This document shows, piece by piece, positions 1-5,024 of a stretch of DNA of 5,024 nucleotides (position 1 is the stretch's first letter; each line of letters begins with the position of its first letter). Position numbers and translations under genes: made by a program. Under the pieces are notes generated by a model, which ran no database searches, was not told where the DNA came from, and worked only from the letters and a program-made list of their open reading frames with translations. Origin of the DNA: Acidobacteriaceae bacterium (GTDB taxonomy: Bacteria; Acidobacteriota; Terriglobia; Terriglobales; Acidobacteriaceae); NCBI GenBank assembly GCA_003156495.1, contig PMHC01000177.1, positions 277 through 5,300 of the forward strand, written 5' to 3'.

Positions 1-933
1 CGCCGAGCCGGAGCCGAACATGACGATGGTCTGCTCGCGCATCGGAATGCCGGTGGCGTGAACGGCGGCCAGCAGAGTGGCCGTGGTGACGGCCGCCGTG
101 CCTTGAATGTCGTCGTTAAAGGTGCAGAGCTGGTCGCGATAGCGCTCCAGAAAACAGGTCGCGTTATCGCCGGAAAAATCTTCCCACTGCAAAAGGATGT
201 GCGGCCAGCGGCGCTTGACGGCGGCGACGAAGGTTTCGATGAAGTCTTCGTACTCCTGGCCGCGAACGCGCTTGTGCTTCCAGCCCACATAAATCGGATC
301 GTCGAGCCGCGCCTGAGTGTCGGTGCCGGTATCGAGCAGAATCGGCAGGCAATCTTCCGGCGGAACGCCGCCCAATGCGGTGTAGAGCGCCATTTTGCCG
401 ATGGGAATGCCCATGCCGCCCGCGCCCTGGTCGCCCAGGCCGAGAATGCGCTCGCCGTCGCTGACCACGATGCAACGCACTCCGTCGTAAGCCGGGTTGG
501 CGAGAATCTTGTCGATGTTCTTTTTGTCGGGATAGCTGATGAAAAGACCGCGCGGCTTGCGCCAAATCTCGCTGAAGCGCTGGCAGCCTTCGCCGACCGC
601 GGGAGTGTAAACGTACGGCAGCAGCTCGTCTACATTGTGTGTGACCAGCGAGTAAAAGAGCGTCTCGTTACTGTCTTGCAGGTCGCGCAGGTAGGCGTAT
701 TTGCCAAAAGCGGTGGGCCGGTCGTCGAGAGCGCGCTTGCGGCGGGCGCACTGGTCTTCCAGCGTTCCCACGTGCGGCGGCAACAGACCACGCAGCGCGA
801 AAGCGTCGCGCTCGGCTTCGGTGAAAGCTGTGCCCTTGTTCAGGCGAGGATTCACAAGTAAATCGCGTCCGAAAAGACGCGTGCGAAAAGTGGATTTGCC
901 GGTATGGCCCGGTGCGGGAAATTCTGAACTCAA
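1..933 (-). CDS. maeA: NAD-dependent malic enzyme (malate oxidoreductase, decarboxylating), N-terminal part
   Basis: The protein would oxidatively decarboxylate L-malate to pyruvate and CO2 with NAD+ in the cytoplasm, feeding pyruvate from the TCA cycle. Only the first 311 residues are in the window; family members run about 540-570. Translation shows the large bacterial/eukaryotic malic enzyme layout: YTPAVG with the catalytic Tyr at 109, VVSDGERILGLGDQG near 165-179, GGMGIPIGKMALYT with the catalytic Lys at 180, WEDF with metal ligands Glu251 and Asp252, and FNDDIQGT with Asp274/Asp275. The last residues, MFGSGSA (305-311), begin the NAD-binding Rossmann fold. These positions lie within a few residues of Tyr112, Lys183, Glu255, Asp256 and Asp278/279 of human mitochondrial NAD-malic enzyme, as I recall them. 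The start is TTG at 933: a stop lies 15 codons upstream, there is no in-frame ATG until about residue 174, and GAGGAG sits 9 bases ahead. NAD rather than NADP preference is inferred from subfamily resemblance. Co-transcription with the upstream metallophosphoesterase gene is possible. Confidence 0.95.
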   Translation of the reverse strand, partial: MSSEFPAPGHTGKSTFRTRLFGRDLLVNPRLNKGTAFTEAERDAFALRGLLPPHVGTLEDQCARRKRALDDRPTAFGKYAYLRDLQDSNETLFYSLVTHNVDELLPYVYTPAVGEGCQRFSEIWRKPRGLFISYPDKKNIDKILANPAYDGVRCIVVSDGERILGLGDQGAGGMGIPIGKMALYTALGGVPPEDCLPILLDTGTDTQARLDDPIYVGWKHKRVRGQEYEDFIETFVAAVKRRWPHILLQWEDFSGDNATCFLERYRDQLCTFNDDIQGTAAVTTATLLAAVHATGIPMREQTIVMFGSGSA

Positions 934-1080
934 GATGCTTTTCTCCTCGATAGCTATTAATAGGGCGCATCTCCATCATAGCGAATCCATGGCTGTCCGC
1001 GCGTGATCGCCGTCCTATTATGCGCACCAGCAGGGAGCAGCAAAGCGCCTGTGTATTGAGAACGAAAGAGATAGCCTGCT
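934..1080 (-). other. Gap between metallophosphoesterase and malic enzyme genes; weak promoter candidates only
   Basis: These 147 bases separate two genes on the same strand. On the minus strand there are two sequences like a -10 box: CATAAT (1017-1022 on the plus strand) and TATGAT (975-980). Neither has a good -35 box at 16-18 bases. TATGAT would give a leader of about 35 bases. I see no convincing terminator hairpin with a T-run, so read-through from the upstream gene cannot be excluded. Confidence 0.3.
943..948 (-). promoter_or_regulatory. Ribosome binding site of the malic enzyme gene
   Basis: On the minus strand this reads GAGGAG and ends 9 bases before the TTG at 933. It decides the start, because the frame has no ATG near the N-terminus and the conserved reading begins right after this TTG. 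Confidence 0.75.
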
Positions 1081-2202
1081 CTACTCGAAGGTAAGCAGCA
1101 CCATCTCCGGCGGCGCGCCCAGGCGCATCGGCGGTCCCCAACTGCCCGCGCCCACCGAGGTGAAAACCTCAAGCGCGCCAAAGCGGTTGAGGCCGCGCGT
1201 AAAGCGGCCATAAATGCGGCGCGTCATCCAGGTAAAGGGAAAGAACTGGCCGCCGTGCGTGTGCCCGGAAAGTTGCAATCCGAAGCCGGCTTCTTCCACA
1301 AGGGGCAGGCGGACGGGCGCGTGGTTAAGCAGAATTGCGGGCTGGGCAGCAGCCAGATGTAGTCCGTCGAGCGCGGCCTTCATATGTAGCGGCGATGAGG
1401 TATCGCCGCAGAGAACGCCTGCAATAGCGACGCCGTCAACAACCACGAGTGAGTTGGCGAGCACGTGAATGCCGGCGCGGGCAATGGCTTCGAGGTAGTG
1501 CGTCGGGTCGGTGAACTCCTCGTGATTGCCGGTAGAAAAGTACGTGCCGAGCGGCGGAGTCATCTGCCGCAGCGGCGCCAGCAGCCGGTCCAGATCGGCA
1601 TGCGCGCCGTCGAAAAGATCGCCGGGAATAAAAACAATTGCCGGGTCGAGTTGGTTAACGCGCGCGGCAATCCGGCGCGCGAAGCGCGGCCCGTTGATCG
1701 CGCCCAGATGCAGATCGCTGAGCAGAACGGCGCGGCGGCCGCGCCAGCTCTCGGGCAAATTCGGCAGCCGGACGGTGTAGCGACGCGTGCGAATCATGCG
1801 CGCGTTAATGAGCGCGTAAATTCCGGCCAGCAGCGCGGGAATGTAAAAGAGCGCCGCCAGCAGCGGTTTAAGCGCGCTCGGATCGGCCGTCAGGCGCGTG
1901 AGCCGCAGCGCGAACCACGCCAGCCAGATCAGCAGCGATGCCCAGAAAAAGAAGCTCAAAAATCCCAGCCAGATTGAAGCAATCCAATAAAAGAGGCGGA
2001 CGGCTGGATTGGCGAAGCGGAAAGAAAGCAGCGCGGCGGTGATGAAGCTGAAGGCGAGAGCGAAGAAGGCGATGCGCAGATCGGCCGCGGCCGCGGGCGC
2101 CAATTGGGGCGCAAAGGCCATCCAGGTGAAATAAACGAAGAGGTGCCCGGCCAAAAGAGCGGCTTGAATGAGCACGACAGCGAGTGCGGGCCAGGCTTTC
2201 AA
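1081..2202 (-). CDS. Membrane-anchored metallophosphoesterase (calcineurin-like phosphoesterase)
   Basis: A predicted phosphoesterase with a two-metal centre, anchored in the membrane by its N-terminal half. With the TTG start at 2202 it has 373 residues. Hydrophobic segments lie at about 5-28, 43-64, 70-98 and 114-133, suggesting four helices. The catalytic domain follows: SDLHLG (Asp163, His165), PGDLFDG (Asp195), GNHEE (Asn226, His227), NHAP (His294) and GHTHGGQ (His314, His316), which is the full metallophosphoesterase motif set in the usual order and spacing. The arrangement resembles the COG1408 group that includes YaeI and YkuE, some of which act on lipid pyrophosphates such as UDP-diacylglucosamine; the substrate here cannot be read from sequence. 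The open frame extends upstream to a possible start at 2316 (411 residues) that would overlap hemW, but the TTG has AAGGAG 6 bases before it and starts just ahead of the first membrane helix. It is divergent from hemW, 82 bases away. Confidence 0.9.
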   Translation of the reverse strand: MKAWPALAVVLIQAALLAGHLFVYFTWMAFAPQLAPAAAADLRIAFFALAFSFITAALLSFRFANPAVRLFYWIASIWLGFLSFFFWASLLIWLAWFALRLTRLTADPSALKPLLAALFYIPALLAGIYALINARMIRTRRYTVRLPNLPESWRGRRAVLLSDLHLGAINGPRFARRIAARVNQLDPAIVFIPGDLFDGAHADLDRLLAPLRQMTPPLGTYFSTGNHEEFTDPTHYLEAIARAGIHVLANSLVVVDGVAIAGVLCGDTSSPLHMKAALDGLHLAAAQPAILLNHAPVRLPLVEEAGFGLQLSGHTHGGQFFPFTWMTRRIYGRFTRGLNRFGALEVFTSVGAGSWGPPMRLGAPPEMVLLTFE

Positions 2203-2284
2203 GCGGATCTCCTTGCCTTCATGATTGCACGCTCGGCAAAAATGGATGCGCAAATTTGATCGCGCGAGGTGAAACAATCGCTTC
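2203..2284. promoter_or_regulatory. Divergent intergenic region between the metallophosphoesterase gene and hemW
   Basis: If the TTG start is right, these 82 bases must hold the promoters of both divergent genes, and they include a more AT-rich patch around 2238-2260. I could not find a -35/-10 pair close to consensus on either strand. For hemW a GAGGTG at 2266-2271 is the likely ribosome binding site, 13 bases ahead of the ATG, which is longer than usual. Confidence 0.4.
2209..2214 (-). promoter_or_regulatory. Ribosome binding site of the metallophosphoesterase gene
   Basis: AAGGAG on the minus strand, 6 bases before the TTG at 2202. This near-consensus site at ideal spacing favours the TTG over the upstream ATG at 2286, which shows no purine-rich site. 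Confidence 0.7.
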
Positions 2285-3538
2285 ATGAGCGGCGAGCCGG
2301 ACAACGCGCTGGGCATCTACATTTCGGTTCCCTTTTGCCGGGCAAAGTGCACATACTGCAACTTCGCCTCGGGCGTCTATCCGGCGGCCGACCAGGCGCG
2401 CTACGTGGAGCGCGTAATCGCCGATTTGCGCGGCGCGCGCGATTGGGCCGCAAGCGAAAAAGCCGAATTGCCGCGGCGCGTCGATACGGTATACGTGGGC
2501 GGCGGCACGCCGACGCTGCTCGGCCCCGAACAACTTGCGCGAATCTTCGCGGCCTTGCGCGCCGCATTCGACGTGGACGCGAATGCCGAAATCACCGTCG
2601 AGTGCGCGCCGGGGCAGTTCGGCGAGGCGACCATCGAAGCGCTGGCCGCGGCCGGCGTCAATCGCGCCAGCCTGGGCGTGCAGTCCTTTGTTGAGGCTGA
2701 AGCGCGCGCGGCCGGGCGGCGGCATAATCGCGCCGTGGTCGAGGCCGAAATCGCGCGGCTGCGCGCGGCCGGAATCGCGAACCTGAGTATCGATTTAATC
2801 GCGGGGCTGCCCGGCCAAACGCTCACTTCATGGGAGGAATCGCTCGCGGCGCTGATCGGCTGCGGCGCGCCGCACGCCAGCGTCTACATGCTCGAAGTGG
2901 ACGAGGATTCGCGGCTGGGTCGCGAGCTTCTCACAGGCGGCGAGCGCTACGGCGCCTCGCGCGTGCCCGACGACGACGCCATCGCGCGCATGTACGAGCG
3001 TGCAATCGAACGGCTCGCCGGGTCGGGCATCGCGCAATACGAAATTTCGAATTTCGCTCAGCCGGGCTTTGCCTCGCGGCACAATCTGCGCTACTGGCTG
3101 CGGCGGCCGTATCTTGGCGTGGGTTTGGATGCCTCGTCCATGTTGCGCGCGGCCGATTCTGAAACAAACGCGGCAGAGCAAGCCGAGCCCCGTCCGGTGT
3201 TGCGCGCAACAACAAGCTGCGAGCTGCCGGCGTATCTGGCCGGGCCGTGCATCGTTGAAAGCGAGTGGCTGCCAGCCACGCGGCAGCACGAGGAGGCCTG
3301 GTTTCTCGGTCTGCGGATGAACGCGGGTGTCGAGCCTGCGGCAATCGAGCGGGAGTTCGGCGCGGCGCTGGCCGGGCTGGCGATGGAAAAGCTGGCGCGG
3401 CTGGTTGAAGACGGTTTGCTTGTTCGCATCGGCAAAGTCGTGCGGCTTACCGCGCGCGGACGGCTGTTGGCCAACGAAGTTTTTCAGGAGTTTATTGCGC
3501 TCGATGCCGCAAAGACGCGAATAAGAAGCCGCGAATAA
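2285..3538 (+). CDS. hemW: Radical SAM heme chaperone HemW
   Basis: HemW binds heme and a [4Fe-4S] cluster and is thought to insert heme into respiratory enzymes; it is often misannotated as oxygen-independent coproporphyrinogen III oxidase (HemN). The 417-residue protein has the radical SAM motif CxxxCxYC at Cys18, Cys22 and Cys25, followed by Asn26-Phe27. The extra cysteine typical of true HemN (CxxxCxxCxC) is absent, which points to HemW. Other family motifs are VGGGTPTLL (71-79), SLGVQSF (129-135), SIDLIAGLPGQT (168-179), YEISNFA (252-258) and the heme-binding HNxxYW signature, HNLRYW at 266-271. A HemN C-terminal domain spans roughly 330-390 (EEAWFLGLRMN). Length is slightly above the usual 375-400, partly from an Ala/Glu-rich insert near 288-315. 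After HNxxYW, where the family usually has GAH(G/S), this protein reads LDASS, so Ser284 replaces the common His. The start is ATG 2285, because an in-frame stop lies five codons upstream. Confidence 0.93.
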   Translation: MSGEPDNALGIYISVPFCRAKCTYCNFASGVYPAADQARYVERVIADLRGARDWAASEKAELPRRVDTVYVGGGTPTLLGPEQLARIFAALRAAFDVDANAEITVECAPGQFGEATIEALAAAGVNRASLGVQSFVEAEARAAGRRHNRAVVEAEIARLRAAGIANLSIDLIAGLPGQTLTSWEESLAALIGCGAPHASVYMLEVDEDSRLGRELLTGGERYGASRVPDDDAIARMYERAIERLAGSGIAQYEISNFAQPGFASRHNLRYWLRRPYLGVGLDASSMLRAADSETNAAEQAEPRPVLRATTSCELPAYLAGPCIVESEWLPATRQHEEAWFLGLRMNAGVEPAAIEREFGAALAGLAMEKLARLVEDGLLVRIGKVVRLTARGRLLANEVFQEFIALDAAKTRIRSRE

Positions 3539-3543
3539 AATGT

Positions 3544-3588
3544 CCACGCTCTTCGTTCGTGGCCCTGGACAGCGAACGAAGAGCGTGG
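3544..3588 (-). terminator. Perfect 16-bp inverted repeat between convergent stops, candidate transcription terminator
   Basis: Arms at 3544-3559 (CCACGCTCTTCGTTCG) and 3573-3588 are exact reverse complements around a 13-base loop. The repeat starts 6 bases after the hemW stop and lies 35 bases beyond the stop of the convergent REC-GGDEF gene. Read on the minus strand, the stem is followed by ACATTTTATT, a modest T-run, so it best fits a terminator for the REC-GGDEF gene. On the plus strand no T-run follows, so termination of hemW there would be less typical. It could also be a copy of a dispersed intergenic palindrome. Confidence 0.5.
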
Positions 3589-3622
3589 CCGCGGAAAAGT
3601 GGCCTCGGAGAAGCTGAAAAAA

Positions 3623-4624
3623 TCACCAGGCGAGCAGTTCGTCGCCCGAGGTGGCGGAAAGAAATGTGACCGGCGACGGGTCGGGGTGCGCCTGTCCGCC
3701 GTAGCACTGAATGGATTCCGGACCCGCCGCCTTGGCCCATTCCAGCGCCCTTTCGGCCTCGCGCAAAACCACCACCGGCGAGCGGCCGCGGCTGGCGGCA
3801 ACGCCGAAGCAGGCCGACAGGCGGATGGACTCGCCGGAAACCCGGAAGGGTACGGCGAAAACCTCGGTGCGCAGCCGCTCGGTCAGTGTTAGGGCATTAG
3901 CCGTGCTGCACGAGGGCAGCCCAATCAGAAACTCGTCCAGGCCGGGGCGGCCAAGCAGATCGTAGCTGCGCAGCAGCGTGCCGGTGCGGCTGGCCACCTG
4001 GCAAAGAAGCTCGTCGCAGGCATCCACGCCCAGCCGCGAGTTCCAGTGGCCGAAGTCGTCAATGTCGAGCAGAACCATCGACAGGGAGTTGTTGGTGCGC
4101 TGCACGCGATCGGTTTCGCGAAAGAGCATGGCGAGCATGGTTTCGCGGTTATAAACGCCGGTAAGCCGGTCGAGTTGGGCATTGCGCAGCGCGGCGTCGC
4201 GCAGCGCTTCCACTTCCTGCGCCTGGCTCTGGTTGCGCAGCAGCATATCGAGCCGGAGCTTCCAATAAGGCAGTTCGGCGGTGCGCGGAATAAGGTCTTC
4301 GGCGACGCCTTCCGAGAGCCGGTCTGCCCATTCCTGGGCCACCGCGTCGGCAACAAGAATAATCGGAAAACGCGGCGCTTCGGCCTTGGCGCGGATCGCG
4401 GCCAGCAATTGGCTGATCGGCATGCCGGGCAGCGTCACGTCGAGCAGCGCCATATTCGGCGGCGTGCTCAACGGCGTGCTGCTGGCAATGGCGGCAAGCG
4501 CATCTTCGGCCGAGAGAACAACATTCACGCGCGCTCCCGAGGCCAAAAGGAATGGCTCGACGGCGGAAAGCAGCGCGGGGTCGGGCGAGGCAAGCAAAAT
4601 CGTTGGTCGAGTAAGAGGCGACAT
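3623..4624 (-). CDS. Degenerate receiver-GGDEF protein, possible c-di-GMP receptor
   Basis: A 333-residue soluble protein: a receiver-like domain (about 8-125), a helical linker (about 130-150) and a GGDEF domain (about 152-313). In the receiver the possible phospho-acceptor Asp62 (ALLDVTLPG) remains, but the acidic pair is replaced (ASPDP, 12-16), the conserved Thr/Ser is Ala92 and the conserved Lys is Arg114. The GGDEF domain begins with DRLTGVYNR (152-160) and keeps LLDIDDF with metal ligand Asp187, and Asn195 and Asp204 at guanine-contact positions. The signature itself is GLDEF (228-232), the usual FK is FG, and the late AKxxGR motif is AKAAGP. The inhibitory-site motif RxxD is intact as RSYD (219-222), five residues before GLDEF. 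Cyclase activity is therefore doubtful, and a c-di-GMP sensing role, as described for Caulobacter PopA, is an inference. The start is ATG 4624, with GGGAG 10 bases ahead; the TTG at 4633 lies too close to that site. Confidence 0.85.
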   Translation of the reverse strand: MSPLTRPTILLASPDPALLSAVEPFLLASGARVNVVLSAEDALAAIASSTPLSTPPNMALLDVTLPGMPISQLLAAIRAKAEAPRFPIILVADAVAQEWADRLSEGVAEDLIPRTAELPYWKLRLDMLLRNQSQAQEVEALRDAALRNAQLDRLTGVYNRETMLAMLFRETDRVQRTNNSLSMVLLDIDDFGHWNSRLGVDACDELLCQVASRTGTLLRSYDLLGRPGLDEFLIGLPSCSTANALTLTERLRTEVFAVPFRVSGESIRLSACFGVAASRGRSPVVVLREAERALEWAKAAGPESIQCYGGQAHPDPSPVTFLSATSGDELLAW

Positions 4625-4634
4625 CTGACGCAAT

Positions 4635-4639
4635 CTCCC
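4635..4639 (-). promoter_or_regulatory. Ribosome binding site of the REC-GGDEF gene
   Basis: GGGAG on the minus strand, 10 bases before ATG 4624. A TTG at 4633 in the same frame would leave a single base between site and start, so the ATG is preferred. Confidence 0.55.
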
Positions 4640-4696
4640 ATGTACAAAGACTGCATCGGCGCGAATTAGAAAAAATTTAGGTCAACAACGCAGATT

Positions 4697-4733
4697 CTTA
4701 GCCTTCGCTAAGGTTCCCGATGGAAGTTCCCGA
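4697..4733. repeat. Small hairpin followed by an 8-bp direct repeat
   Basis: CTTAGC (4697-4702) and GCTAAG (4707-4712) form a 6-bp stem with a CTTC loop. Directly after it GTTCCCGA occurs twice, at 4713-4720 and 4726-4733, a 13-base period. This lies about 75-110 bases upstream of the REC-GGDEF start. It may be a protein binding site or part of a leader RNA; chance is possible for elements this short. Confidence 0.35.
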
Positions 4734-4810
4734 AGTAATGCCCCTGGAGCCGGCAAAAGGGAAAGCCATGAAAATAATAGATTTGATCTTTATAAGTGGA
4801 AACATGGGTG

Positions 4811-4853
4811 CCCCATTCTAGCCGCGTTCTTGTTCCTTGCGGCTAGGGTGGGG
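4811..4853. repeat. Long imperfect palindrome, likely dispersed intergenic repeat
   Basis: Arms CCCCATTCTAGCCGC (4811-4825) and GCGGCTAGGGTGGGG (4839-4853) enclose a 13-base loop. As plus-strand RNA the stem is continuous, with two G-U wobbles, and a further G-U and U-A pair extend it to 17. As minus-strand RNA the wobbles become A-C mismatches, so the plus strand folds better. No T-run follows on either side. It lies 43 bases downstream of the MqnD-like stop and may end or protect that transcript. I recall GGGTGCCCCA/TGGGG palindromes as frequent between genes in acidobacterial genomes, but cannot verify it here. Confidence 0.6.
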
Positions 4854-4896
4854 TAAAAGTCAATCAATACTCCGATATACCTACCATGAAAACACT

Positions 4897-5024
4897 TTAG
4901 TCGACGAAGTCCACCTGCGGGGCGACGGAGATAACGCCGCGCTCGTGGCCCATCTCAAGCAGCTTGCGGATGGCTTCGCGGCCGTCTTGGCCGTAGTCGA
5001 GCGTGCGCTCGTTCACGTACATGC
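4897..5024 (-). CDS. C-terminal end of a MqnA/MqnD-family protein (probable menaquinone biosynthesis)
   Basis: Only the last 41 complete codons and the TAA stop are present; the gene continues beyond the right edge. The visible stretch begins MYVNERTLDYGQDGREAI, continues RKLLEMGHERGVI and ends in QVDFVD. The pattern YVNxxTLDxGxxGRxAIxxLL near a C-terminus, ending in VDFV, resembles the MqnA/MqnD/periplasmic-binding-like fold family. Its MqnD members, 1,4-dihydroxy-6-naphthoate synthases, act late in the futalosine pathway to menaquinone. The call rests on recalled family resemblance in a short segment, and other members of this substrate-binding fold are possible. It is on the same strand as the REC-GGDEF gene but separated by 272 bases and a long hairpin, so a shared operon is unlikely. 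Confidence 0.6.
   Translation of the reverse strand, partial: MYVNERTLDYGQDGREAIRKLLEMGHERGVISVAPQVDFVD

Larger units (their letters stand above)
4625..4896. other. Intergenic region upstream of the REC-GGDEF gene
   Basis: These 272 bases lie between two minus-strand genes and are richer in A and T than the rest, notably at 4663-4685 and 4770-4796. They should hold the promoter of the REC-GGDEF gene. On the minus strand TTGACC (4680-4685) resembles a -35 box, but no -10 box follows at normal spacing. TATTAT (4773-4778) resembles a -10 box but lacks a -35. A long hairpin at 4811-4853 and a small hairpin plus direct repeat at 4697-4733 are listed separately. No open frame here looks coding. 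Confidence 0.5.

Noticed and set aside
58..861. Long plus-strand open frame of 267 codons opposite the malic enzyme gene
   Set aside because: The minus strand encodes a full set of malic enzyme motifs over the same bases. The plus frame has no recognisable domain and is a by-product of GC-rich codon use.
1465..1977. Plus-strand open frame of 170 codons rich in Arg, Gln and Ala
   Set aside because: It lies opposite the metallophosphoesterase catalytic domain, and its composition is typical of antisense reading of a GC-rich gene.
2285..3538. Oxygen-independent coproporphyrinogen III oxidase (HemN)
   Set aside because: The fourth cysteine of the HemN CxxxCxxCxC motif is absent and the HemW HNxxYW signature is present.
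2828..3547. Minus-strand open frame of 239 codons opposite hemW
   Set aside because: It has no domain resemblance, while the HemW frame carries conserved motifs throughout the same interval.
4046..4669. Plus-strand open frame of 207 codons opposite the REC-GGDEF gene
   Set aside because: It is a mirror of the receiver and GGDEF coding frame, with no known motif and no convincing ribosome binding site.
4690..4780. Possible c-di-GMP (GEMM) or cobalamin riboswitch, suggested by GGCAAAAGGGAAAGCC and its nearness to a GGDEF gene
   Set aside because: The conserved GEMM core and its paired stems could not be laid out on either strand, and the cobalamin box is incomplete. A covariance-model search would decide.
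1..5024. An undescribed multi-gene system
   Set aside because: The five genes are recognisable housekeeping or signalling families on alternating strands with intergenic gaps, and no conserved-looking unknown cluster, repeat array or mobile element joins them.

Overview
This 5 kb window looks like ordinary chromosome from a GC-rich bacterium, most likely an acidobacterium (class Terriglobia or a relative). That assignment is an inference from codon use, from the mix of genes, and from a hyphenated intergenic palindrome of a style I associate with those genomes; no rRNA or marker gene settles it. I see no mobile element, CRISPR array, tRNA or rRNA.

Layout from left to right. Positions 1-933 (minus) hold the N-terminal 311 codons of an NAD-type malic enzyme, cut by the window edge. 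Positions 1081-2202 (minus) hold a membrane-anchored metallophosphoesterase with four predicted N-terminal membrane helices. An 82-base gap separates it from a divergent gene at 2285-3538 (plus), the radical SAM heme chaperone HemW. HemW converges on a minus-strand gene at 3623-4624, a receiver-GGDEF protein whose receiver and cyclase motifs are both degraded while the c-di-GMP inhibitory-site motif remains. The 84 bases between these two stops contain a perfect 16-bp inverted repeat that looks like a transcript end. A 272-base gap (4625-4896) carries a second long hairpin, and the window ends in the last 41 codons of a minus-strand gene that resembles the MqnA/MqnD menaquinone (futalosine pathway) family.

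Functional links are loose. Malic enzyme supplies pyruvate and NADH, HemW delivers heme to respiratory enzymes, and an MqnD-like enzyme would make menaquinone, so three of the five genes touch central or respiratory metabolism. They lie on different strands and do not form one operon. Only the metallophosphoesterase and malic enzyme genes (same strand, 147-base gap) could share a transcript.

I did not find a convincing undescribed system. The points most worth a second look are the degenerate REC-GGDEF protein, which resembles a c-di-GMP receptor more than a synthase, and the two long hairpins. Two genes (malic enzyme and metallophosphoesterase) appear to start at TTG codons with strong ribosome binding sites.
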